6,769 nt of DNA, from assembly GCA_030688705.1 (NCBI GenBank), contig JAUYJH010000078.1, positions 1-6,769 of the forward strand, read 5' to 3'. The DNA comes from Deltaproteobacteria bacterium. GTDB taxonomy: Bacteria; UBA10199; SPLOWO2-01-44-7. A program made the position numbers and the translations under genes. Below are positions 1 through 6,217 of the stretch, piece after piece; position 1 is the stretch's first letter, and the number at the start of each line of letters is the position of its first letter. The notes under the pieces were generated by a model. That model worked only from the letters and a program-made list of their open reading frames with translations, searched no databases and was not told the DNA's origin.

Positions 1-16
1 TTTGGGTCGACCCAAA
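1..16. repeat. Perfect 16-bp palindrome
   Basis: The first 16 bases, TTTGGGTCGACCCAAA, equal their own reverse complement. On the + strand an A-run follows rather than a T-run, so this is not a terminator for + strand transcripts. It could be a protein-binding site, or the edge of a longer structure cut by the window. The palindrome is certain as sequence; its function is unknown. Confidence 0.6.
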
Positions 17-34
17 AAATTCGCTCCTATGTCG

Positions 35-108
35 GCGATTTTGATGATGGATCCCGGATGTTAAAATCGCCTTACGCAGGCTTTTCTCAAAAGTCACCCT
101 AACGCAGG
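35..108. repeat. Inverted repeat and direct repeat upstream of the first gene
   Basis: GCGATTTT (35-42) and AAAATCGC (63-70) form an 8-bp perfect inverted repeat around a 20-nt centre that contains GGATCC. A heptamer, ACGCAGG, occurs at 74-80 and again at 102-108, each followed by a pyrimidine-rich stretch, so the copies are 28 bp apart. TAAAAT at 62-67 matches the bacterial -10 consensus at five of six positions, but the best -35 at the right distance (TTTTGA, 39-44) is poor. This could be the control region of the gene at 126. No binding protein can be named. Confidence 0.3.
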
Positions 109-125
109 TTTTTCAGAGGGTCCTT

Positions 126-725
126 ATGTTGAAACAAAACATTATCGTTTTGGATTTGGAGACCAAAAGAACCTTTGAAGATGTGGGGGGGCGCGACAAT
201 CTGGGGGCTTTAGGGGTCTCGATGGTCGGCGTTTATTCCTACCGCCACAACGAATATCAGGCCTATTTTGAAAACGATTTCCCAAAGTTGTTCAGCGTTT
301 TGTCTGAAAAACCGCTCGTGATCGGCTTCAACCACCGCCGTTTCGACATGCCGGTCCTTCAGCCCTATTTCAAAGATTTCGATTTAAAACAGCTCAAACT
401 GCTCGATGTCATGGAAGAGCTGACCAAAACGCTGGGGCACCGGATCGGGCTCGATGCCGTGGCCCAGGCAACCCTTGGAGCCAAAAAAAGCGGGCATGGG
501 CTGGACGCCATCCGTTATTGGAACACCGGCGATCTGGAAAATTTGAAAAAATATTGTCTCGAGGATGTCCGACTCACCAAAGAGGTCTATGAATACGGGG
601 CCAAACACGGTGAGCTTTTTTTCATGGATAAATTCGGCACCGGCAAAATTAAAGTCGCCGTGAATTGGAAATTTGAGGGAGAACAGGCGCCTCAAGAAAC
701 AACAAAACAATTTTCTCTTTTTTAG
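126..725 (+). CDS. DEDDy 3'-5' exonuclease-like protein (YprB / RNase H-like fold)
   Basis: The 199-residue protein has the four acidic positions of the DEDD exonuclease superfamily. Motif I is D10-L-E12-T. Motif II is GFNHRRFD, ending at D74. Motif III is Y143-C-L-E-D147, the Y-x3-D form typical of DEDDy enzymes. These residues normally bind two metal ions and remove nucleotides from a 3' end. D94 in LLDVM lies where YprB-like proteins often carry another Asp. The nuclease domain fills nearly the whole chain; there is no helicase, polymerase or tetratricopeptide extension. The C-terminal tail after about residue 170 is basic and then polar. The ATG start has a modest GAGGG (116-120) five bases upstream. 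A 39-bp repeat-like spacer separates it from the next gene. It acts presumably on DNA or RNA in the cytoplasm; the substrate cannot be told. The fold is well supported, the exact role is not. Confidence 0.85.
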   Translation: MLKQNIIVLDLETKRTFEDVGGRDNLGALGVSMVGVYSYRHNEYQAYFENDFPKLFSVLSEKPLVIGFNHRRFDMPVLQPYFKDFDLKQLKLLDVMEELTKTLGHRIGLDAVAQATLGAKKSGHGLDAIRYWNTGDLENLKKYCLEDVRLTKEVYEYGAKHGELFFMDKFGTGKIKVAVNWKFEGEQAPQETTKQFSLF

Positions 726-764
726 GTCCTTGGTCCATTGTCCATGGTCCTCGGTCCAGATTTT
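726..764. repeat. GGTCC-rich repeat-like spacer
   Basis: The 39-bp gap between the exonuclease and MqnD-like genes consists mostly of irregularly spaced GGTCC or TGTCC units: GGTCCTT, GGTCCATT, GTCCAT, GGTCCTC, GGTCCAGA, the first borrowing the last base of the preceding stop codon. It contains TCCATTGTCCAT (734-745), which recurs exactly at 6547-6558 after secG. No Shine-Dalgarno sequence is visible here. It resembles degenerate intergenic repeat DNA more than a designed leader. Function unknown. Confidence 0.6.
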
Positions 765-1589
765 ATGAAAATCACAATCGCCCACAGCCCCGATGCCGAC
801 GACGCCTTCATGTTTTACGCATTGGCCAACGGCAAAATCGACACCGACGGCGTAGAACTCACCCACACACTCTGCGACATTCAAACGCTGAATGATGCGG
901 CTGAAAAGGGCCTCTATGAAGTGACCGCCATTTCTTATCACGCCTACCCTTACGTTCAGGATAAATACGCGATGATGACAACCGGCGGCAGTTTCGGCGA
1001 AAAAGACTACGGCCCCATGGTTGTCAAACGGCCGGAGACGATGGAGGTGAATACCATCGCCGTGCCGGGGCTGAAAACAACCGCATTTCTTCTTTTAAAA
1101 CTCTGGAATCCCGACATCGATTACAAAATTGTTCCTTTCGACCAAATTCTTGATGCCGTTTTGGAAAAAGAGGTCGATGCCGGTCTCATCATCCACGAGG
1201 GCCAGCTGATGTACAAAGATTTGGGGCTTGAAGTGGTCGAAAATTTCGGCACCTGGTGGTACAACCGCTATCAATTGCCGCTCCCTCTGGGGGGTAATGC
1301 CGTGCGGAGAGATTTGCCACCCCCTCTTCAAAAAAAATTGGCGAAGTGGATTCACGCTTCCATCCAATTTGGCCTGGAGCATCGCGAAAAGGCGCTGGAA
1401 CATGCCTTGAAATTTTCAAGGGAACTGCCGCGCCAAAAGGGAGACCAGTTTGTGGGGATGTATGTCAATGAACGGACGCTTGATTTGGGCGCGCAAGGAA
1501 AAAAAGCGGTGCAAACTCTTCTCGATTTGGGATATGAGCAGGGACTGATACTCAACAAAGCAAAACTCGACTGGGTGCACTATACATAA
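765..1589 (+). CDS. MqnD-family protein (1,4-dihydroxy-6-naphthoate synthase-like)
   Basis: The 274-residue protein matches the MqnA/MqnD fold, a two-lobed periplasmic-binding-protein-like structure, and aligns best by eye with MqnD. MqnD converts cyclic de-hypoxanthine futalosine to 1,4-dihydroxy-6-naphthoate in the futalosine route to menaquinone, in the cytoplasm. Recognisable blocks are HSPDADDAF (7-15), DIQTLN (38-43), AISYHAY (55-61), GGSFGEKDYGPMVV (74-87), VPGLKTTAF (100-108), IIHEG (142-146) and LPLPLGG. H144 in IIHEG corresponds to the proposed catalytic base of characterised MqnD. The N-terminal motif departs from the usual SPCPND, so a related function on another ligand is possible. 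There is no signal peptide, which argues against a transport binding protein. In-frame starts at 738 (TTG) and 744 (ATG) lie in repeat DNA; MKITIAHSP from 765 fits the family. The stop overlaps the next start by one base. Confidence 0.8.
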   Translation: MKITIAHSPDADDAFMFYALANGKIDTDGVELTHTLCDIQTLNDAAEKGLYEVTAISYHAYPYVQDKYAMMTTGGSFGEKDYGPMVVKRPETMEVNTIAVPGLKTTAFLLLKLWNPDIDYKIVPFDQILDAVLEKEVDAGLIIHEGQLMYKDLGLEVVENFGTWWYNRYQLPLPLGGNAVRRDLPPPLQKKLAKWIHASIQFGLEHREKALEHALKFSRELPRQKGDQFVGMYVNERTLDLGAQGKKAVQTLLDLGYEQGLILNKAKLDWVHYT

Positions 1590-2500
1590 TGGCAAACGAT
1601 TTCATCATAGTTGGCGGCGGTCCTTCCGGGTGCGCGGCGGCTCTCTTTGCGGCGCGCGCCAAAAGAAAAGTCGCCTTGATTCAAAAGGGGATCACCCCGT
1701 TGATGCGCTCTTTCCAATGGCTGCTCCCCGGATTGCCGCAAGAATTGGGGCCTTTTGAATGGCTCTCCCACATGCGCTCGCAAATCGCCAACATCGGGTT
1801 TGAAATTGTCGATGAAGAGGTAACGCAAGCGGCACTGGGGGCCTCTGTCAAACAGATCACCACCGCGTCGGGTAAGATGCTGGAGGCCCCGGTCATCATT
1901 CTGGCCACCGGCTGTTACGACCGGCACGGGTTTATAGAGGGAGAATCGACTTTCGTCGGCCACGGTGTTTTTTACAACGCTTGGCAGGATGGCCCTCTTT
2001 GCGAAGGGGAAACCGTCGTGGTTGAGGGGAAAAACGAAGAGGCGATGCGAGAGGTTTTGTATTTAAGCCGCTTTGCCAAAAAAATTCATTTTGTGATCCC
2101 GGCCTTAAAGCCGGAGGGAAATGAAAAAATCATCCATGCTTTGCACAACAATTCCAAAATAGAGATTTTACCTTCCGCGAGCATCAAAAAAATCAGCGGG
2201 GAAGAGAAGTTGGAATCGGTTTCCGTTTTGGTTGCCGGTGAAGAAAAGACAATCCCCGCAAAATGCGTTTTCCTTTATGCCAGAACCAGCAAGCCCCAAT
2301 ATGAATTTTTGAAGGGGACGATTGAAATTTCCGAGGAGGGGGCCGTGATGGTCGATGACCGTTTCATGACTTCGGTCCCCGGTGTTTTCGCCTGCGGCGA
2401 CATGCTGGCAGGCGTTCCCCAATTGCAGTTTGTCTCCGCCGCGCAAGGCCTTGTAGCCGCCATGCACGCCGATCGCCATTTTTCCACTCTGAATCTGTGA
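1589..2500 (+). CDS. Thioredoxin-reductase-like FAD-dependent oxidoreductase lacking the CxxC pair
   Basis: The 303-residue protein has the architecture and length of the thioredoxin reductase family. An FAD-binding GGGPSG (9-14) follows the first beta strand, ATG at 106-108 is the usual second FAD contact, and GVFACGD (265-271) with a following helix closes the FAD domain. Family members usually pass electrons from NADPH through FAD to a CxxC disulfide. Here the stretch GHGVFYNAWQDG (124-135) occupies the place of that motif and both cysteines are absent. The NADPH site is also altered: VVVEGKNEEA (143-152) stands where GGGDSAxEEA is expected. It is therefore probably not a thioredoxin reductase, and may be a flavin oxidoreductase acting on a small molecule or another flavoprotein. 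The ATG overlaps the previous stop (TAATG) and no independent ribosome site is seen, so coupled translation is likely. The flavoprotein fold is clear; the substrate is unknown. Confidence 0.85.
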   Translation: MANDFIIVGGGPSGCAAALFAARAKRKVALIQKGITPLMRSFQWLLPGLPQELGPFEWLSHMRSQIANIGFEIVDEEVTQAALGASVKQITTASGKMLEAPVIILATGCYDRHGFIEGESTFVGHGVFYNAWQDGPLCEGETVVVEGKNEEAMREVLYLSRFAKKIHFVIPALKPEGNEKIIHALHNNSKIEILPSASIKKISGEEKLESVSVLVAGEEKTIPAKCVFLYARTSKPQYEFLKGTIEISEEGAVMVDDRFMTSVPGVFACGDMLAGVPQLQFVSAAQGLVAAMHADRHFSTLNL

Positions 2501-3126
2501 GCCCCAATACTCCAAAGGCTTTTCTCTGCGACTTTGACGGCGTGTTGGTCGATCTGGAACCGCTCCATTGCAAAGCGTGGCAAGAGACCCTGAAACCTTT
2601 GGGTCCGTCATTTAGCAGCGAGGAATATGATCAAAAATATCTGGGTCTTAATGACCGCGATATCGCCAAAAAAGTTTTTGTGGGGAAGAAACGGTTATTG
2701 AGCCCCCACTTTTCCCAAGAATTGCTCCGACAAAAAGAGATGCACTCCAAAGAACTTTTTTTAAAAGGGGTCCCCGTCATTGAAGGGGCCCCTGCATTTT
2801 TGGAGAAGACATTTGTCATGAGCCCCATTGCCCTGGTGACGGGGGCCCTTCCGGGCGAGGTCTATTTTGTGTTGGACCAGCTCAAGTGGAGGCATTATTT
2901 TTCTTTTATTATCACCGCGGCCGATGTGGAAAGAGGGAAGCCAGACCCGGAAGGGTATTTGAAGGCTTTTGAAAAAATCAAAACGATGAAAAAATGGGAC
3001 CCCCCGCTCAAGAAAAGCGACTGTCTTATTCTCGAAGATTCCCAATACGGTATTGAAGCGGCCAAAAAAGCCGAAATTCCGTGTAAAGTGGTGAAGGGGA
3101 GTTTACTGATCGGTTTTGGACAATGA
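2497..3126 (+). CDS. HAD-superfamily phosphatase/phosphomutase (beta-phosphoglucomutase-like, subfamily IA)
   Basis: The 209-residue protein carries all four HAD motifs. Motif I is DFDGVLVD (12-19), with nucleophile D12 and acid/base D14. Motif II is LVTGA, with T115. Motif III is the lysine of RGKPDP (K148). Motif IV is LILEDSQYGIEAA, with E180 and D181. The segment between motifs I and II (roughly 20-90) is a helical cap, as in subfamily IA enzymes such as beta-phosphoglucomutase, phosphoglycolate phosphatase and sugar-phosphate phosphatases. These work through an aspartyl-phosphate intermediate with Mg2+. The substrate cannot be deduced. The GTG start lies inside the previous stop region (GTGA, a four-base overlap), and no separate Shine-Dalgarno sequence is visible, so translation probably depends on the upstream gene. 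A 57-bp gap follows before gap. The family is confident, the substrate open. Confidence 0.87.
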   Translation: MSPNTPKAFLCDFDGVLVDLEPLHCKAWQETLKPLGPSFSSEEYDQKYLGLNDRDIAKKVFVGKKRLLSPHFSQELLRQKEMHSKELFLKGVPVIEGAPAFLEKTFVMSPIALVTGALPGEVYFVLDQLKWRHYFSFIITAADVERGKPDPEGYLKAFEKIKTMKKWDPPLKKSDCLILEDSQYGIEAAKKAEIPCKVVKGSLLIGFGQ

Positions 3127-3144
3127 CAGGCCCCCAAACAACGG

Positions 3145-3173
3145 TTGACTAAAGCCCCTCCCAACGCTAAATA
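3145..3173 (+). promoter_or_regulatory. Candidate sigma70-type promoter for the gap operon
   Basis: TTGACT (3145-3150) matches the -35 consensus at five of six positions and is followed after exactly 17 bp by TAAATA (3168-3173), a weaker -10 with three of six matches. It sits in the only sizeable gap between the HAD gene and gap. CGCTA (3165-3169) and TAGCG (3172-3176) form a small inverted repeat over the -10, a possible operator. Transcription from here would start only a few bases before the gap ATG. The prediction rests on consensus matching alone. Confidence 0.4.
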
Positions 3174-3183
3174 GCGCTCCTCT

Positions 3184-4188
3184 ATGACGATCAAAATTGG
3201 CATTAACGGCTTTGGGCGGATCGGGCGCATTGTCATGCGCCAGCTGAAAAACTATAAAGATATCGAATGTGTCGGCATTAACGACATCGCCCCTTTGGCC
3301 ACTTTAGCCCACCTTTTTAAATATGATTCGACCCATGGGCGCTATTCGGGAACGGTTGAGGCAGGAGAAACTTCCCTTAAAATAGACGGGAGAAACATTC
3401 CGGTTTTTAGCCAAAAAGAACCCTCCAAAATTCCGTGGAAAGAGGTCGGTGCCGATATTGTTTTGGAATGTTCTGGACGCTTCACCACCAAAGAGACCGC
3501 CTCGGAACATCTAAAAGGTGGGGCCAAAAAAGTGATCATATCCGCCCCGGCCACCGACCCCGATGCCACTTTTGTTTTTGGGGTGAATCATAAAAATTAT
3601 AATCCGACAAAAGATACGGTGGTCTCCAACGCAAGTTGTACCACCAACTGCCTGGCGCCGCTGGTGTATATCCTTCACAAAAATTTTGGGTTGGAAAAAG
3701 GATTCATGACAACGGTCCATTCTTATACCAATGATCAGATGATTTTAGATGCCCCGCACAAAGATTTGCGCCGGGCCCGCTCCGGCGCCGCCAATCAAAT
3801 TCCCACAACAACCGGCGCGGCCAAAGCAGTGGGGCTTGTGTTGCCCGAACTCAAAGGAAAGCTCGACGGTCTGTCGATCCGGGTCCCCACAACGAACGTC
3901 AGCTGTACCGATCTGGTGGCCCTTTTGAAAAAAGAGGTGTCAACCGATGCGATGCTTGGGGTCTTTAAAGAGGCCGCCAACGGAGAATTAGAAAATATTC
4001 TTGGAGTCGAAACCGCTGAACTGGTCTCTTCTGATTTTCTGGGCGACACCCGTTCCGCCATTGTCGATGCCCCTGTCTGTAAAAGCATGGGGAACCTGGT
4101 GAAAGTCATCGCTTGGTACGACAATGAAGTTGGTTTCAGCGCCCGCATGTGCGACCTTACCCGCTATATCGGCGAACGACTTTCATGA
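3184..4188 (+). CDS. gap: Glyceraldehyde-3-phosphate dehydrogenase, type I
   Basis: This 334-residue enzyme oxidises and phosphorylates glyceraldehyde 3-phosphate to 1,3-bisphosphoglycerate, reducing NAD+, in cytoplasmic glycolysis (reversible in gluconeogenesis). The N-terminal Rossmann motif is INGFGRIGR (7-15). D34 in GINDIAP suggests a preference for NAD over NADP. The catalytic cysteine is C152 in SNASCTTNC and the catalytic histidine is H179 in TTVHSYTNDQ. PHKDLRRAR and WYDNEVGFS near the C-terminus are also typical, and the length is normal. The ATG at 3184 gives the expected MTIKIGINGFGR N-terminus. No Shine-Dalgarno sequence precedes it; the bases before it are pyrimidine-rich (CTCCTCT). 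Together with the nearby candidate promoter this raises the possibility of a very short leader. It is the first gene of a gap-pgk-tpiA-secG run. Its stop codon directly abuts a palindromic repeat that separates it from pgk. Confidence 0.98.
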   Translation: MTIKIGINGFGRIGRIVMRQLKNYKDIECVGINDIAPLATLAHLFKYDSTHGRYSGTVEAGETSLKIDGRNIPVFSQKEPSKIPWKEVGADIVLECSGRFTTKETASEHLKGGAKKVIISAPATDPDATFVFGVNHKNYNPTKDTVVSNASCTTNCLAPLVYILHKNFGLEKGFMTTVHSYTNDQMILDAPHKDLRRARSGAANQIPTTTGAAKAVGLVLPELKGKLDGLSIRVPTTNVSCTDLVALLKKEVSTDAMLGVFKEAANGELENILGVETAELVSSDFLGDTRSAIVDAPVCKSMGNLVKVIAWYDNEVGFSARMCDLTRYIGERLS

Positions 4189-4253
4189 TGTCATCCTGAA
4201 CGGAGTGAAGGATCCCGGTAATATTGGGATTCTTCGCTCCGCTCAGAATGACA
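4189..4253. repeat. Dispersed-type 65-bp palindromic repeat between gap and pgk
   Basis: Two 28-nt arms, 4189-4216 and 4226-4253, are inverted copies with four differences, all transitions. They flank a 9-nt centre (GGTAATATT). The left arm begins TGTCATCCTGAACGGAG and the right arm ends CCGCTCAGAATGACA. In + strand RNA two of the four differences become G-U pairs and two are A-C mismatches, so a long stable hairpin is expected. The sequence resembles a palindrome I recall from intergenic regions of many unrelated bacterial genomes, whose chance translations (FFAPLRMT, ILRSAQND) recur in databases as spurious proteins; both reading products are present here. It starts directly after the gap stop codon and covers the pgk ATG at 4248. 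No T-run follows, so it is not a standard terminator. It may instead tune the relative expression of gap and pgk or stabilise the upstream transcript. Confidence 0.93.
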
Positions 4254-5444
4254 ACAAGAATCCAGCATATCAACGATTTGTCACTGGCCGGAAAGCGCGT
4301 TTTCATCCGTGTCGATTTTAATGTTCCCCTCACCGCCGACGGAAAAGTGGCCGATGATACCCGCATCAAGGCCTGTCTCCCCACCATCCAGCACGCGCTA
4401 AAAGCCAAGGCGATTGTGATTTTGGCCTCGCATCTGGGCCGCCCCAAGGGGGAAAAAGATCCGAAATATTCTTTGAGTCCCGTTGCGGAACGCCTTATGG
4501 AACTTTTAAAATTGGAACAGGTCATCTTTCCGGAAGATTGCGTGGGCGACGGCATTCGCAAGCTTTCTTTGGAAATGAAGCCGGGGCAGGTGATGCTTCT
4601 GGAAAATCTCCGCTTTCATAAAGAAGAGGAATTAAATGACGAAAAATTCGCCAAAAAACTGGCCTCTCTTTGCGATGTTTATATCAACGATGCTTTTGGG
4701 GCGGCCCATCGGGCTCACGCCTCCACGGTGGGGATGGTCCAATTTGTGAAAGAAAAAGGGGCCGGTTTTTTGATGCAAAAAGAGATCGAGTTTTTGACCA
4801 AAGTGATCGCCAAGCCGGAACGGCCCTTTGTCGCCGTTTTGGGGGGGGCCAAAGTCTCCGATAAAATAGCCGTGATTGAAAATCTTTTGAATACGGTTGA
4901 CCGGCTGGCCGTCGGCGGCGCCATGGCCAATACTTTTTTGGCGGCGCTGGGCTTCAAAATGGGCCATTCCAAAGTGGAGAGTGAAAAAAATTATGTCGCC
5001 AAGAAGGCTTTTGAGAGGGCAAAAACAAAAGGTATCCCGATTTTTTTGCCGCTAGATCATGTTATCGTCCAAAAAATCGATGAAGAGGCGCCGGTACAGG
5101 TAACCTCTGACGCGAATGTGCCGGAAGGGTGGATGGCGGTCGATATCGGCCCCAAAACGGTTGCGCTTTTTTCAAAAGAATTGCAGAATGCCAAAACGGT
5201 TTTTTGGAACGGCCCCATGGGGGTTTACGAAATCGAAAAATTCAGCAAGGGAACCCTTGGCGTTGCCCACGCGATTGCGGGGTTAAAAAGGGCCACAACG
5301 ATTATCGGCGGTGGCGATTCGGCCTCTGCCGTGGTGCAAGCCGGGCTGGAAAATAAAATGACCCATATTTCGACCGGCGGCGGGGCAAGCCTTGAATTTA
5401 TTGAAGGGAAAAAACTGCCGGGATTAAAGGCGTTGGAATTATGA
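4248..5444 (+). CDS. pgk: Phosphoglycerate kinase
   Basis: This 398-residue enzyme transfers phosphate from 1,3-bisphosphoglycerate to ADP, giving 3-phosphoglycerate and ATP, in cytoplasmic glycolysis. The N-terminal domain shows RVDFNVP with D23 and N25, DTRI with R39, SHLGRPKG (61-68), LLENLRFH and YINDAFGAAHRAHAST. The hinge and nucleotide-binding domain follow with LGGAKVSDK, GGAMANTFL, DIGPKTV, WNGPMGVYE, GGGDSA and the C-terminal STGGGASLE. Both lobes are complete and the length is normal. I chose ATG 4248 because MTTRIQHINDLSLAGKRVF has the usual N-terminal length for the family. An in-frame TTG at 4224 would only add repeat-derived residues (MGFFAPLR). The chosen start lies within the right arm of the palindrome, without a Shine-Dalgarno sequence just upstream. 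Translation may depend on ribosomes arriving from gap, 59 bases away. The stop overlaps the tpiA start (ATGA). Confidence 0.98.
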   Translation: MTTRIQHINDLSLAGKRVFIRVDFNVPLTADGKVADDTRIKACLPTIQHALKAKAIVILASHLGRPKGEKDPKYSLSPVAERLMELLKLEQVIFPEDCVGDGIRKLSLEMKPGQVMLLENLRFHKEEELNDEKFAKKLASLCDVYINDAFGAAHRAHASTVGMVQFVKEKGAGFLMQKEIEFLTKVIAKPERPFVAVLGGAKVSDKIAVIENLLNTVDRLAVGGAMANTFLAALGFKMGHSKVESEKNYVAKKAFERAKTKGIPIFLPLDHVIVQKIDEEAPVQVTSDANVPEGWMAVDIGPKTVALFSKELQNAKTVFWNGPMGVYEIEKFSKGTLGVAHAIAGLKRATTIIGGGDSASAVVQAGLENKMTHISTGGGASLEFIEGKKLPGLKALEL

Positions 5445-6205
5445 GAACCAAATTAATTGTTGCCAATTGGAAAATGAACAACACGGTGCCGGAAGGGCTT
5501 AAACTTCTGGCCGCCTTGAGCCGCGAGGTCCGCGAGACAAAAGAATGCGAGGTCGTTTTTTGCCCCCCTTTCACCGCCCTCTTCGCGATGAGCGAGGCTA
5601 TCGAAGAGACCCCTTTTAAAATGGGGGCCCAGAATATGCACTGGGAAGAATCGGGGGCCTATACCGGAGAAATCTCCCCCCTTTTTCTAAAAGATTTGAA
5701 TGTGCAATACGTTCTTTTGGGGCATTCGGAGCGGCGCCAGCTTTTTGGAGAGACCGATATCATGGTGAACAAAAAGCTCTCTCAAGCCATTCGCCAAAAA
5801 TTGATTCCGATTGTTTGCGTGGGAGAAACCGAGAAAGAGCACAAAGAAGGAACCACATTTGATGTGATCGATCTGCAAATTAAAAAAGCTTTGGACGGCC
5901 AGCAAAAAACGGAATTGGCGGGTATTGTCTGGGCCTATGAGCCGGTTTGGGCCATCGGCACCGGCAAGAACGCCACACCGGAACAAGCCCAAGAGGTGAT
6001 TCAGGCGATGCGAAAATCCTTGGCCAAAATCACCGATGTGCCGACGGCCGAGAGCATGCGCATTTTGTACGGTGGCAGCGTTTCGGATGAAAAAGCGAAG
6101 GGGTTTTTAAAACAGCCGGATATCGACGGCCTGCTTGTCGGCGGGGCCAGTCTCATTCCGCAAAAATTCGCGGCGATTATCCGGGCAACAGAGGCGCCGC
6201 AATAA
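5441..6205 (+). CDS. tpiA: Triosephosphate isomerase
   Basis: This 254-residue TIM-barrel enzyme interconverts dihydroxyacetone phosphate and glyceraldehyde 3-phosphate, supplying substrate to the product of gap. All catalytic residues are present: N9 and K11 in ANWKMN, H95 in LLGHSERR, and E167 in YEPVWAIGTGK, whose GTGK end belongs to the flexible active-site lid. The phosphate-binding GGS of LYGGSVSDEKAKG and the terminal DGLLVGGASL complete the barrel. Length is typical. The ATG overlaps the pgk stop by four bases (ATGA). A weak AAAGG lies about ten bases upstream, so coupling with pgk is likely. The secG start follows after 12 bases. Nothing unusual is seen in the sequence. Confidence 0.98.
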   Translation: MRTKLIVANWKMNNTVPEGLKLLAALSREVRETKECEVVFCPPFTALFAMSEAIEETPFKMGAQNMHWEESGAYTGEISPLFLKDLNVQYVLLGHSERRQLFGETDIMVNKKLSQAIRQKLIPIVCVGETEKEHKEGTTFDVIDLQIKKALDGQQKTELAGIVWAYEPVWAIGTGKNATPEQAQEVIQAMRKSLAKITDVPTAESMRILYGGSVSDEKAKGFLKQPDIDGLLVGGASLIPQKFAAIIRATEAPQ

Positions 6206-6217
6206 TCAAGGAGTGTT

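Noticed and set aside
1..102. Open + strand frame ending at TAA 100-102, possibly the tail of an upstream gene
   Set aside because: Thirty-three stop-free codons are easily due to chance, and the residues match no family I recognise. A - strand frame from GTG at 97 is equally open, so neither can be chosen.
738..764. Longer MqnD-like form starting at TTG 738 or ATG 744
   Set aside because: The added residues come from the GTCC-rich spacer and do not resemble the family; MKITIAHSP from 765 aligns with MqnD N-termini.
726..764. GTCC repeats as a CRISPR array
   Set aside because: Units are 6-8 bases with no spacers of constant length, and there are no cas genes.
4224..4247. Longer pgk form starting at TTG 4224
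   Set aside because: The extra residues (MGFFAPLR) are translation of the palindromic repeat and are not part of the Pgk family; ATG 4248 gives the usual N-terminus.
4189..4253. Palindrome as a rho-independent terminator after gap
   Set aside because: No T-run follows the right arm on either strand, and pgk and tpiA downstream need the transcript to continue.
4124..4321. 65-codon + strand reading frame across the gap-pgk junction
   Set aside because: It overlaps the ends of gap and pgk and its middle is repeat translation (ILRSAQND), a typical spurious product.
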